Below are positions 39,075 through 49,203 of a DNA stretch of 64,000 bases, piece by piece; the first letter of the stretch is position 1, and each line of letters opens with the position of its first letter. A model generated the notes under the pieces. That model saw only the letters and a program-made list of their open reading frames with translations, did no database searches and was not told the origin of the DNA. The stretch is taken from assembly GCA_028695965.1 (NCBI GenBank), contig JAQVHZ010000005.1, positions 1 through 64,000 of the forward strand, read 5' to 3'. The position numbers were made by a program, and so were the translations under genes. The stretch comes from Thermoguttaceae bacterium (GTDB lineage Bacteria; Planctomycetota; Planctomycetia; Pirellulales; Thermoguttaceae).

Positions 39075-42000
39075 TCAATCTAAGTCGGCGTTTTTCATGA
39101 CGGGCGCCCAAATCAAGTTGGGATTGAGCTTCGCAGCCGCGTCAAACGCTTGCGCCGCTCCGTCGCGATCGCCTTTTAGCCTGGCGGCTAACCCCTGTTG
39201 GAAGAAAGAATTAGCGCTTCTTTGCGCGCTCGTTCCCTCTTCGCCGAATTTCGAGAACTCGTCGATCGTCGGGGTCCTTGCCGCTTCGTCGGCGACCTGT
39301 TTTGCAAATTCGTCGCTCAGTTTCGCGGCTTCGTCGTCTTTTCCGAGTTTTCTCATGCCTAAGACGCGGTAGTAAGTCGGCTCGGAGCGTAGCGAATTCG
39401 GCGCGTTTTTCGGGTCGGCGCACGCTTCGTACGCTTGTCTTGCGGCGTCTTCGTCGCCTTGTTTGTCAAACGCGAGCGCGATTAAGTAGTAGATTTTGGC
39501 GTTTTGTCCTCCTCCGATCGGCGGCGCGGCTTCGAAGTTTTTCGGATAGGTCGCGGCTTTTTGGAAGTCGTCGACGGCTCCGGCGTAATCTTTTTCTTCG
39601 AGCCGCTTCATACCGCGCAGGAGGGCGGCGTCAACGAAGAGCGAATGGACGTCGCGCCCGCCTTCCCAGACGTGGAAGTGGCGATTCGCCAAGACGTCGA
39701 GCGATTTGTCGTAATTGCCTGCAGCGTTGTACAGCTCGACGAGTCGGGCGACGCAGTCGTCATATTGGAAGACGGCGTCGGCGTACGGCTCCATGTCGGC
39801 GAGCCGTTCGGCGGCGGTGCGGCCCGCGCTCGCGGCGAGTTGGTCGTATTCGTAGATGAAGCGCGGGTCGTCTGGAATCAGCGCCAACGCGGTTCGGTAT
39901 GCGTCGAGCGCGGCGTCGTAATTGCGTTTTTGTCCTTCGGCGAACCCGATATTTCTCCAGACACGTCCAAAATTCGGGCGCAGCCTCGCTGATTCTCGCC
40001 ATTGCTCGAGCGCTTCTTCTTTGTCGTTGAAGTAATAGAGGAGCATCCCGTATTCGTATCGCGCTTGCGGGTCGTTCGGAACGACGTCAAGAACTGCGTC
40101 GAAGAGGGCGCGTTCCTCAGTTCGGAAAGCGAAAACATATTCGTTCGAAAGGGTCGCTGCGCGTTGAAACGCTTCTTGCGCCATGCCGCGGTTGCCGGTC
40201 TTATTGAGGAGCGCCCAGCCTTTGTAGTACCAAATCGTCGAGATGTTCGCAAAGGGTTTGCCGAAATCGAGCGCGGCGTCAAGCAGAGACGACGCTTCGT
40301 CCCACGCGCCGCGATTGGCGTATTCGACGACCGTTTCGAGCAGTTCCTGTTGACGTATCGTCGCGGAATCCGGACGATCGTTGACGACGCCGCGCGACTT
40401 TTCGACTTCTGCAAACGCTTTTTCGGGCTCTCCGTTCAGGAACCCGAGTTCGAGCGCCGCGGCGTAGTCGAGCGGATTGCGCATGACGGCGCTTTCGAGC
40501 AGTTCCTTGGCGACGTTTTTGTCGACGTCGGCGGTCTGATAGAGCCGATTGCCTGCGACGAGCCGCGTTTGGTCCTCTGCGGCGGAACCTGACTCGAGGA
40601 TTTTGCGAATAGTCCACGCCTTAAAGACGATTGCTTTGGCGTCGTCGGTATTGACGGCGAGGGACCGGTCGATCAGCTCGAGCGCTTCGGCGTACTTGGC
40701 TTGTTTAGCGGCAAGTTCGGCGAGTTGGTAGAACGCGGCGGCTTGATAACCGGTCGTCCACGCGGCTTTCCAGAACTGGTCTTCGGCGTCTTGGTCGTGG
40801 CCGAGTCCGCGATAGGCGAGCGCGAGATAGTAGTGCGGCTCGCCGTCTTTGACGCGCGTGTATCCTTTTTCGAGCCGTTGGAGCGCCGTTTCAAGATATT
40901 CTGCGGCTTGGGCGAATTTCCCTTCGCGCAGTACTCTGACGCCGACGGCGGTGTTGACGCGCGCGTCGCCGGGATCTCTGGCGAGCGCCTCGTTGTAGAA
41001 TTCCATCGGGTCGCGTTGACCGTTGTGGAACTGTTCGAGCCGGAGGCCCGCTAGGTAGAGTTCTTCGTTCGTTTTGTAGTCTTTTGGATCGCCGAACGGG
41101 GCGACAGGTTCAGGCAAATCTTCTTCTTCGAGGACGACGGGCGTGTAGGCGATCAGTTCGTCGCCGTCGGCGTCCTTGACGGAGAAGGTGAATTCCGAGT
41201 CGGCGCGTTTGGCGTCGTCTTCGCTCAGAGCGACGTCAGCGACAAAGGAGTTTCCGGGCGCGACGTCGACGATTTGGGACCAGATTTCTCCGTCGCCCGC
41301 GGAGAGAGTAAGGCGCGCCTGGGAATAGGCTTCGGTCGGGCTGAACCCGAGGAAGAATTCGGAATCGGAGGTTCGTTCCAGGTTGACGGCGCCGTTTAGG
41401 TTGGCGTTTTTGACGTGTTTGATCTTGGAGATTGGGAACCAGTAGTGCTTGTAGCGCCTCGTTTCGTTGGGACCGATCCAGCTGTAATCGGGCTGGTTGT
41501 CGGACCAGCCGCCGACCATGAGTTCAAGGTAAGGTCCGTCGTCGTCAGTGAGCGCTTCGTCCCACACTTGGGCGCGAGGATGATTGCCCCACAAGAAGAA
41601 TTTCTTGCCCCCGACGACGTGCCGATTCCCGACGTGGGTCGTTCCGGCGTCGGCGCCGAAGTCGTAGCCCGCGAGGAAATCAGACTCGAAATCCCACGCA
41701 AAGACGGAGCGCGAATGTTGATTGTGGTTCGTCCACATACTGATATCGACGCCGTTGTCGATCGGCCAGCGGTTGAAATCGATTTTGGAATGGCCCGTCC
41801 CGAATTGAACGCTTGGCGCGAAGATTACTTGATAATCGTCGTTACAATGAACGGAAACGTTCGCCCAGCTGAGGATCGACTGCGCGAACGGCGAGCGGTT
41901 CTCGACGGTAATTTCCGCTTCGACAAGGGATTTGCCCGGGTAGAGTTTGAGCGCGGCGTTCCAGCGCATACGGTGTCGAATTTCGGTCTCGCCGACGTAG

Positions 42001-42530
42001 ACGACTTTCGAGCCGTCTTCATTTTCGCCGGTCGCCCAGTCGATCGACATGAGGGAGGAGGGGCGGTGGTGGTGCGGCACGTTCCATTCGACGCCGCCGG
42101 AGATCCACGCGCCAAGCATCCCGATGAGCGCGGGCTTCACGACGTGTTGCCGGTAGAAAAATTCGTAGCCGCTCGTTTTGTCGGTCGCTTGGAAGATACG
42201 GCCCCCTAAGTCGGGCGCAATTCCTAATTTGACATATTCGTTTTCGAGGTAGAGCAGTCGGTAGAGTTCGTCTTGTTTTTCATTGCTCAGGATATCGCGC
42301 ATTGCGTACGGGTAGACGTGCCCTTGCGCTCCTTGATAGACGCGGCCGGTGTAGAAAATGGGATTTTTGTCGGCGAGTCCGAAGGGGTAGGTCGGAACCG
42401 CTTCAATTTTTTCGGCGAGTTCGACCGGTTCCTGCGCCCAGAGCAAGTTGTTCTGCGAACAGTCGAGAAACGCCGCCATTAAGAGGAACGGCGACGCAAA
42501 TAACGCTAATTGAGGAAGGATGGATTTCAT
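39075..42530 (-). CDS. DUF5107 domain-containing TPR protein
   Basis: Signal peptide; DLGGRIFQATDKTSGYEFFYRQHVVKPALIGMLGAWISGGVEWNVPHHHRPSS; C-terminal TPR repeats. Confidence 0.85.
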   Translation of the reverse strand: MKSILPQLALFASPFLLMAAFLDCSQNNLLWAQEPVELAEKIEAVPTYPFGLADKNPIFYTGRVYQGAQGHVYPYAMRDILSNEKQDELYRLLYLENEYVKLGIAPDLGGRIFQATDKTSGYEFFYRQHVVKPALIGMLGAWISGGVEWNVPHHHRPSSLMSIDWATGENEDGSKVVYVGETEIRHRMRWNAALKLYPGKSLVEAEITVENRSPFAQSILSWANVSVHCNDDYQVIFAPSVQFGTGHSKIDFNRWPIDNGVDISMWTNHNQHSRSVFAWDFESDFLAGYDFGADAGTTHVGNRHVVGGKKFFLWGNHPRAQVWDEALTDDDGPYLELMVGGWSDNQPDYSWIGPNETRRYKHYWFPISKIKHVKNANLNGAVNLERTSDSEFFLGFSPTEAYSQARLTLSAGDGEIWSQIVDVAPGNSFVADVALSEDDAKRADSEFTFSVKDADGDELIAYTPVVLEEEDLPEPVAPFGDPKDYKTNEELYLAGLRLEQFHNGQRDPMEFYNEALARDPGDARVNTAVGVRVLREGKFAQAAEYLETALQRLEKGYTRVKDGEPHYYLALAYRGLGHDQDAEDQFWKAAWTTGYQAAAFYQLAELAAKQAKYAEALELIDRSLAVNTDDAKAIVFKAWTIRKILESGSAAEDQTRLVAGNRLYQTADVDKNVAKELLESAVMRNPLDYAAALELGFLNGEPEKAFAEVEKSRGVVNDRPDSATIRQQELLETVVEYANRGAWDEASSLLDAALDFGKPFANISTIWYYKGWALLNKTGNRGMAQEAFQRAATLSNEYVFAFRTEERALFDAVLDVVPNDPQARYEYGMLLYYFNDKEEALEQWRESARLRPNFGRVWRNIGFAEGQKRNYDAALDAYRTALALIPDDPRFIYEYDQLAASAGRTAAERLADMEPYADAVFQYDDCVARLVELYNAAGNYDKSLDVLANRHFHVWEGGRDVHSLFVDAALLRGMKRLEEKDYAGAVDDFQKAATYPKNFEAAPPIGGGQNAKIYYLIALAFDKQGDEDAARQAYEACADPKNAPNSLRSEPTYYRVLGMRKLGKDDEAAKLSDEFAKQVADEAARTPTIDEFSKFGEEGTSAQRSANSFFQQGLAARLKGDRDGAAQAFDAAAKLNPNLIWAPVMKNADLD

Positions 42531-42675
42531 TGCATTTGTCCTTAGAGAATTGACGTTGAATTGACAGAACGCCGCGCGCGATTCTGTTCGTCTCCAATTA
42601 TAAAGGTCGGGATAGTCAAAGTCAAGTTTTTGAAGCTTTTTGCGATTAATCGCCTAGGTTGGGATTTTCTCAATC

Positions 42676-42704
42676 TTGAACGCCCGTTTCGATTGGGGTA
42701 TAAT
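42676..42704 (+). promoter_or_regulatory. putative sigma70-like promoter of ispD (TTGAAC-17 bp-TATAAT)
   Basis: -35 at 42676-42681, -10 at 42699-42704. Confidence 0.55.
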
Positions 42705-42822
42705 TTAGGGACCGCGCAGGGCGGACGTTTCCAACGAACAAAGGAGCGCCGCTAACAGCGCGGGAATAGGCGAGTTGTGTTGGCGTTCCCTAGGAAAGGA
42801 CAAAGAAGAAGGGAGAGATTCG

Positions 42823-43623
42823 ATGGCGAAATACGCAGTCGTCATTGCGGCGGCGGGACGGAGTCGGCGTTTTACAGCGGGCCGCGCTCTTATGGGTTCG
42901 GAGCTGTTGCAGAAGAAACCTTTTACGCCCCTTAAAGGCCGCGCCGTTTGGCTTTATAGCGCTGAACTCTTTGCGCGCCGCAAAGACGTCGTTCAGAAGA
43001 TTTTGGTCGTCTCCCCGGAAGACCGCGTTGACGTGGAACGTCATTTCTCGGTCGATATTGCGTTTTATGGCGTGCGGCTTGTCGAAGGGGGCGCCGAGCG
43101 GTTCCTTTCGGTCGAGAACGCGCTGAAAGTCGTTTCTGAAGAAGCGGATTACGTCGCGGTCCACGACGCGTCGCGTCCTTGCGTTACAGCCGCGGAGGTC
43201 GACCGCGTCTTTGCAGAAGCGGCGCGCGCGCAGGCGGCGATTCTTGCGACGCCGGTAGTCGGGTCGTTGAAGCGGTCGCGAAAAGTCGAGACGCCCGAGA
43301 GCTTGCGGGAACAACTCAGCGCGGTTCCTGGAGAGGCCGATCGGATTGTCGTTGCGGAATCGGCGCCGCGCGAGAATCTTTGGGAAGCGCAGACGCCGCA
43401 AGTCTTCGAAAAAGAGCTTTTAAAGCGCGCGTATCGGGAGCGTCCGGCGTCGTTCGAGCCGACTGACGATTGCGGACTTGTCGAAGCGCTCGGTCAGAAC
43501 GTTTCGATCGTGGAAGGCTCGCGTTGCAATATCAAGATAACGACCGCGGAGGATCTAGCGATCGCCGACAAATTTTTGGAAATTGTCGGCAGGCGGAGCA
43601 GGAAAAACACATCATTCTTCTGA
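42823..43623 (+). CDS. ispD: 2-C-methyl-D-erythritol 4-phosphate cytidylyltransferase (IspD-like)
   Basis: VVIAAAGRSRRF, VAVHDASRPCV, WEAQTPQVFEKELLKRAY, TTAEDLAIAD. Confidence 0.82.
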   Translation: MAKYAVVIAAAGRSRRFTAGRALMGSELLQKKPFTPLKGRAVWLYSAELFARRKDVVQKILVVSPEDRVDVERHFSVDIAFYGVRLVEGGAERFLSVENALKVVSEEADYVAVHDASRPCVTAAEVDRVFAEAARAQAAILATPVVGSLKRSRKVETPESLREQLSAVPGEADRIVVAESAPRENLWEAQTPQVFEKELLKRAYRERPASFEPTDDCGLVEALGQNVSIVEGSRCNIKITTAEDLAIADKFLEIVGRRSRKNTSFF

Positions 43624-43632
43624 GGAGGCGTC

Positions 43633-44088
43633 ATGCGCGCTTTAACACGAAAAGTCTTGTGCGTCGGCATAGCGGTCGCGGCGCTGTCGTGCGCCGTTGC
43701 GACGGCTCAGGATACGACAAGAGACAGGGAGACGCCGACGACCGCGCGGCGACCGAGTTACTTGGCGATCGAACGCGCGGCGCGCGCGAAATTTCCCGAC
43801 GCCTATAAGAACTTGAAACGCGCGCGCAGTTTCACGAGACGGCTTCCGACTTATTGGGGCGAACTTGGGCTTTCGGAGCGTCAGACGTCGACGGTCTACG
43901 CGATCCAAGAAGATTACTTCGAGGAGATCGCCGACTTAGAAGCGCGAATCGCAAGACTCGAGAAGGAACGGGACGCAAAGACGCGCGCCGTCCTTACGGA
44001 AAGACAACGCGACGTTCTGGACGCGAAACGCGCCGCCGCGGAGAAGGCGCGCAAGGCAAAGAGCGGCTCGAGGACGAAGCGGCAGTGA
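43633..44088 (+). CDS. small secreted coiled-coil protein, Spy/LTXXQ-like
   Basis: Signal peptide; LSERQTSTVYAIQEDYFEEIADL and LTERQRDVLDAKR. Confidence 0.5.
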   Translation: MRALTRKVLCVGIAVAALSCAVATAQDTTRDRETPTTARRPSYLAIERAARAKFPDAYKNLKRARSFTRRLPTYWGELGLSERQTSTVYAIQEDYFEEIADLEARIARLEKERDAKTRAVLTERQRDVLDAKRAAAEKARKAKSGSRTKRQ

Positions 44089-44206
44089 ATCGTTTACGCG
44101 GAACCGGGACGCAGGTTCACGTCTTGCCGCAGCTAAAAGAAAACGCCGGACGGTTCTCCAAGGAGAGCGGTCCGGCGCGCTTTATTCGGGCGTCCTTTTC
44201 AGAGGA

Positions 44207-46396
44207 TTACCAGACGCTTTTCACCGTCCAGACGTCGCAGGACTCGATACAGTCTCTGGAGACTTTCAAGACGGGCGCGTCGTTTTCATCTTCGGGGACA
44301 AAGCATTTAGCGATTTGCGAACGACCTTCGTTTGCGAAGATTTCGAGCGAGGCGACGTCGAGCACGAGCCGCAGCTGAACTTTCGAGTCGACGACGGCCA
44401 GCGGCGCGACGACGTCGGCGTGTTTCATCGTTTTCTCTTTGAAGTTCAGTTCGATTTTTTGACCGTGCAGTTCGAGGGCGAGCGTTTCCAAGTCGCCAGG
44501 AACGAGCGTGATTTCGACGTCGAGCAGATTGCAGTCTGCAGAGTCGCCGTCGACAGGCGCGAATTCTTTGGCGCCGTCGTCGGCGTCGCGCGCTTGCAGT
44601 TCGAGCTTTTGATCGCGGATTGATTCGAGTTCAACGACCGGATAAGTGTAGAGCCGGACGCCTTCGGGCGTCGAACGGAGCGAGAGTTCGCGCGGAACGG
44701 TGAATTGCTGGTTGAAGGGCATGCCGGGGTACTCTCCTCCGTTCATCCAGGAGAATTGGATTCTTCTTCCGGGCGTGTCGGAATAAGTCTGCGCGGCGTA
44801 ATCGTTTCCGCCCCATTTGGCGTTGAGGGGTTCGGACAATTTTTTGTAGTTCGTTCCGTCAAATTCGCCAAGCAGATATTTGCCGTTACCGCCCCAGAAG
44901 ACCCAGAGCTGGTTCGATTCGTCGCCGTCGACAGGCAGTTGGAAGATATCGGGGCATTCGGAACAACCGAGCCTTTCGATCGAGCAGAGCTGCTCCCATT
45001 CTTTCAGGTCTTTTGAGCCGAACAGGGCGTAGTCTTCGGCGTCAAGATAGAGCGCGGCGACCCAGCGTTGGGTTTCGTCGTGCCAGAAGATTTTAGGGTC
45101 GCGGTTGCCGCCGATGATGTGAGGAATCGTCGGGTTGCCCGGGTACTTGATTAGGGTCTTGCCCCCGTCAAGGGAGTAGGCGAGGCATTGCGAAGCGGGT
45201 TCGCCGTAACGCATATTCGGACCGTTTTGGGTGAACATGAAGACGAGCGGCGGGGGACCGTTCGGATCGGTTTGGAAACCGGTAGTGTTGTTGACGTCGA
45301 CGGCGCCGCTTCCGGAGAAGATCGTGCCGAGCCTGTCGGGATAGATCGCGTCCCCGTGTTCCGTCCAGTGGAACAGGTCAGGGCTGGTCGCGTGTCCCCA
45401 GGTCATGTTGCCCCATTTTGTGCCGAAGGGGTTGTGTTGGAAGAAGAATTGGTAGGTTCCGTCGTGATAGACGAGCCCGTTAGGGTCGTTCGTCCATCCG
45501 GTACGTGGTGAGAAGTGGAACTGCGGGCGGTATTTTTCGTTGTATGCCGGTTTGTCGTCAAAGGCAAGGTCGGAGAAAGTCAGCTCGGCGTATTTGGCGT
45601 CTTCGTCGGCTTTTTCGACGATAATCTTCATCTTCTTACCGACCCAGGGCGCAAGGTCGATATGCGCGTTGAAGTCGGCGCTCGACATTTCGTCCCCTTC
45701 AAAGGCCAGGCTGGCTTCGAATTCGCGTTCGGTCGCGCCGTCGATTTCGATGCGAACCCAGTGTTGCGGATTCGTTTGCTTGATCGGCAAGACGAGGTAG
45801 GGACGCTCGATTACAAGTTCGCGCGCGTTTGCCATGCCGAGCTTCTGTTTGGCGCTGAAAGTGATTTCGTCGACATTGATATGCCCCCATCCGCCAGTTT
45901 CTTCGTCGATGATACGGATATGCGCCTTTTTACCGATCAAGGCGGCGACGTCCCAAGAGGACCAGTCGAGCTTTTCGGAGCCGCCAGGATGAATGTTTGG
46001 ACCGCGCGCAATACGCGCGACCTCGCCGTCGACGACAAGTTCCATCCGAACGCCCGGATGACCGCCGCCTCCAACGAGGAAGTTGATATACGGCTTTGCG
46101 ATCTCAAATTCGGGGGACGTCAATTTGCCGACGGTCGAGTCGCCTTTGAAAAAGGTGTTGACGAGCCCTTTTCCGAGATAACCGGAAACGTCCATTTGTC
46201 CTTCGAGCGTACCTTGCGCAGGTCCTTTTCCGAAAGCTTCTCCTTCTGCCGTCCAGTCGCCGTAATCGGCGCCTTCGAAGTCGGCGAAGACGACGTCGCC
46301 TTCAGCGGCGGTTGCTGGAGCAGGCGCAGCGACGCCAAAGGACAGAGCGCAAAGTATGCCGAGCGCGGACGCTGCGATTTTATGTGAAAATTGCAT
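44207..46396 (-). CDS. glycoside hydrolase family 32 protein (levanase/invertase-like) with N-terminal beta-sandwich extension
   Basis: FHFSPRTGWTNDPNGLVYHDGTYQFFFQHNPFG (WMNDPNG box), NRDPKIFW, ECPDIFQLP. Confidence 0.92.
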   Translation of the reverse strand: MQFSHKIAASALGILCALSFGVAAPAPATAAEGDVVFADFEGADYGDWTAEGEAFGKGPAQGTLEGQMDVSGYLGKGLVNTFFKGDSTVGKLTSPEFEIAKPYINFLVGGGGHPGVRMELVVDGEVARIARGPNIHPGGSEKLDWSSWDVAALIGKKAHIRIIDEETGGWGHINVDEITFSAKQKLGMANARELVIERPYLVLPIKQTNPQHWVRIEIDGATEREFEASLAFEGDEMSSADFNAHIDLAPWVGKKMKIIVEKADEDAKYAELTFSDLAFDDKPAYNEKYRPQFHFSPRTGWTNDPNGLVYHDGTYQFFFQHNPFGTKWGNMTWGHATSPDLFHWTEHGDAIYPDRLGTIFSGSGAVDVNNTTGFQTDPNGPPPLVFMFTQNGPNMRYGEPASQCLAYSLDGGKTLIKYPGNPTIPHIIGGNRDPKIFWHDETQRWVAALYLDAEDYALFGSKDLKEWEQLCSIERLGCSECPDIFQLPVDGDESNQLWVFWGGNGKYLLGEFDGTNYKKLSEPLNAKWGGNDYAAQTYSDTPGRRIQFSWMNGGEYPGMPFNQQFTVPRELSLRSTPEGVRLYTYPVVELESIRDQKLELQARDADDGAKEFAPVDGDSADCNLLDVEITLVPGDLETLALELHGQKIELNFKEKTMKHADVVAPLAVVDSKVQLRLVLDVASLEIFANEGRSQIAKCFVPEDENDAPVLKVSRDCIESCDVWTVKSVW

Positions 46397-46519
46397 ATAA
46401 TCCTCGTGGGGTTGAATGATGAAAGTGAACATAAAGTTGACAATCAGTTGACGATTTAGTATGACGCCGAGTATACCTAAAGGCTCTTTGAAAATCAAGG
46501 AGCGAGCGTTTTTTCGAGT

Positions 46520-47617
46520 TTATTCGTCTTCAAGTTCCACGTCGACGATCGGATCGACGCCTATTTTTGCGGTGAATTTTCCGAACATGAAGTCGGAAAG
46601 AAGGTTGCGGCTCAAAATCGACCTGATTTCCGGGCACGGCGACGTTGACGCGTAAAGAACATATTGTTCTCGTCCAAGTTGGATTTTGCGACCGACGGCT
46701 GAATCTTCGTCGACGGCCTCCATATTTTCTCCGACGGTCAAGGGCCGCCACGAGCAACGCCGACTAGCGCGGCGCGCGTTGAGATCGACGAGCAGGGCCG
46801 AGGTTACGACGCCCCCTTCGCGCTTGGCGGTCAGTTGGAGCCCTGGCGGCCGTTTTCTCACGCGGAGATCTCCTTGCGACTTGTCTTTTTTCCACTCGGG
46901 CAGCGTGAATGGGAAGATTCTCGCAAGAATTTCGAAAATTTCCGATTCGATTGGGTCGGCAGAATAGAGTTCTTCCATAAGCAGTTCTTCTTCGGAGAGG
47001 ATCTTGCCTTGCTTCTTGGTTTGTTTGGCGCTTTTGGAGGCGACGTCCTGAATGGGCGCGATTTGGCGTCGGAGGATGATTTCGCGCGCTTCGGGGTCTT
47101 CGAGCAGGTCGACGTCGGGGTCGAGCGGAAAAAAGGTTTGATAGTTCCAGAGGGGCGCGTCTTCTCGATCGGCAGAATTTCCGGAAAATTCGTCGAAAAG
47201 GAGCAGGAGCGATTCGTTGTACGAGAAAAAGAGCCGCCGCGACACACGCCGGTTGCCGACGAGCGGAATCGAGCGTTCGCAGAAGGCGTACGAGTCGTTG
47301 AAGTCGTCGCAAAGCGTTTCCCACGGACCGGTCGGCGCGAGCGTTTCGTCGTCAAGCGTCGCAGACGTCTTCCATGTTCCGTCAAATATTTTGCGCCTTT
47401 TGGAGTAGAACGCGACGGGCAGGTTGAGGGAACGCGGCGTTTCGGCGTCCGTTGGAAATTCGACGAAGAATTCGGAGCCTTTGGCGTCGTCTGGCGCGTC
47501 CGAGAGGAGAAGGAATTGGCCCGAGCGGGACAGAATAGAGAAGACGGCGCCGTCTTGCGGTTCGGAGCTTAGCGCGTCTAAGGCGCGCGCTTTTAACGAT
47601 TGATTTGCGGAAGTCAT
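46520..47617 (-). CDS. hypothetical protein
   Basis: Long ORF with the same codon style as neighbours; start set at MTSANQSLKARAL. Confidence 0.6.
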   Translation of the reverse strand: MTSANQSLKARALDALSSEPQDGAVFSILSRSGQFLLLSDAPDDAKGSEFFVEFPTDAETPRSLNLPVAFYSKRRKIFDGTWKTSATLDDETLAPTGPWETLCDDFNDSYAFCERSIPLVGNRRVSRRLFFSYNESLLLLFDEFSGNSADREDAPLWNYQTFFPLDPDVDLLEDPEAREIILRRQIAPIQDVASKSAKQTKKQGKILSEEELLMEELYSADPIESEIFEILARIFPFTLPEWKKDKSQGDLRVRKRPPGLQLTAKREGGVVTSALLVDLNARRASRRCSWRPLTVGENMEAVDEDSAVGRKIQLGREQYVLYASTSPCPEIRSILSRNLLSDFMFGKFTAKIGVDPIVDVELEDE

Positions 47618-47754
47618 AGGTTTAAAATGTTGTTTGTATAGGTGTTGCGCTTTACGCTTCTGCTTTTGGAGGACGAGCAGTTTCACGACGGGGAGAGCCG
47701 TTCCCCTATTGTAATCAGTTTTTCTTCCTTTGAAACGGGCAAGGAGACTGGCGC

Positions 47755-47783
47755 TTGAGAATTTGCGCTGCACGCGTTATACT
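47755..47783 (+). promoter_or_regulatory. putative sigma70-like promoter of hemL (TTGAGA-17 bp-TATACT)
   Basis: -35 at 47755-47760, -10 at 47778-47783. Confidence 0.55.
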
Positions 47784-47871
47784 ATAGACCTTGAAAATAG
47801 ACCGCAAAAACAGGCTTGTTGCGACGCCTCGCGGAAGTAACAGCCACAAATAACGGATTGGAACGAACATC

Positions 47872-49167
47872 ATGAATCGCGAAAAAAGCCGACAGATTTT
47901 CGAACAGGCGACGACCTTGATCCCCGGGGGCGTGAACAGCCCCGCGCGCGCCTTTGGCGGCGTTGGAGGTTCGCCCGTCGTCTTTGAGCGCGCGAAAGGC
48001 GCATATATGTACGACGTCGACGGCAATCGCTATATCGATTACGTCTTATCTTGGGGCCCGATGATTCTTGGTCATGCGGATCCGCGCGTTTGCGACGCTT
48101 TGCATGAGGCGGTTTCGCGCGGAACAAGCTTCGGAGCGCCGACCCTTGCGGAAAACACGCTCGCCGAACTAATCGTGAAAATGGTTCCTTCGATCGAGAA
48201 GGTCCGGCTCGTGAACTCCGGCTCGGAAGCGACGATGAGCGCGATTCGGTTGGCTCGCGGTTATACGGGCCGCAATAAGATTATCAAGTTCATCGGCTGT
48301 TACCACGGTCATGTCGACAGTCTTCTGGTCGCAGCAGGGAGCGCCGCGGCTACGCTTGCCGTGCCGGATTCGCCTGGAGTTACGCCGGGGTGCGCCGCCG
48401 ATACGATTCTGGTTCAATATAACGACGTCGCCGCAGTCTGCGAGACGTTTGCGCAGTATGGCGCGGAGATAGCGGGCGTCATTGTCGAGCCGGTCGGCGG
48501 GAATATGGGCTGCGTGCCGGGCTCGCGCGAGTTCTTGCAGACGCTTCGCGACGAGACGGTCAAAGCCGGATCGCTCTTAATTTTTGACGAAGTGATGACG
48601 GGGTTCCGGGTCGCTAAGGGCGGCGCGCAGGAATACTACGGGATCATGCCAGATATTACCACGCTCGGCAAAGTCGTTGGCGGCGGCCTTCCTGTTGGCG
48701 CCTATGCGGGCCGTAAAGAGATTATGGACGCGATTTCGCCGGTCGGGAAAGTCTATCAGGCGGGCACGCTGAGCGGCAATCCGCTCGCAACGGCAGCAGG
48801 GATCGCGACCCTGACCGCGATCGACGAGGACCCGGATTTCTATGCAAAGATCGATCGCGCGACGACTCGACTCGCCGAGGGGATTGCGGCGCTGGCGGCG
48901 GAGTCGGGCGTCAAAGTTGCGGTTCCGCATATAGGCGGCATGGCGACGGTTTTCTTCCTATCGGAAGAGGACGACGCGGTCGTCGATTGGCCGAGCTCTT
49001 CGCGCTGCGATAAAGCGCGTTTTGCTAAGTTCTTCTGGAACCTGCTCGATCAAGGGGTTTATCTGCCTTGCAGTCAATTTGAAACGATGTTCACGAGCGT
49101 CGCGCATACGGACGCGATCGTCGACGAAACGCTCGAATGTGTTGGTAAAGCGTTTAAGGCGCTTTGA
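47872..49167 (+). CDS. hemL: glutamate-1-semialdehyde 2,1-aminomutase
   Basis: PGGVNSPARAFGGVGGSPV, MVNSGSEATMSAIRLARGYTGRNKI-like region, LLIFDEVMTGFRV, YQAGTLSGNPLATAAG. Confidence 0.95.
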   Translation: MNREKSRQIFEQATTLIPGGVNSPARAFGGVGGSPVVFERAKGAYMYDVDGNRYIDYVLSWGPMILGHADPRVCDALHEAVSRGTSFGAPTLAENTLAELIVKMVPSIEKVRLVNSGSEATMSAIRLARGYTGRNKIIKFIGCYHGHVDSLLVAAGSAAATLAVPDSPGVTPGCAADTILVQYNDVAAVCETFAQYGAEIAGVIVEPVGGNMGCVPGSREFLQTLRDETVKAGSLLIFDEVMTGFRVAKGGAQEYYGIMPDITTLGKVVGGGLPVGAYAGRKEIMDAISPVGKVYQAGTLSGNPLATAAGIATLTAIDEDPDFYAKIDRATTRLAEGIAALAAESGVKVAVPHIGGMATVFFLSEEDDAVVDWPSSSRCDKARFAKFFWNLLDQGVYLPCSQFETMFTSVAHTDAIVDETLECVGKAFKAL

Positions 49168-49203
49168 TCGAGTTGTCGCCTGTGCTTGCTATGGGAAATT
49201 ATC

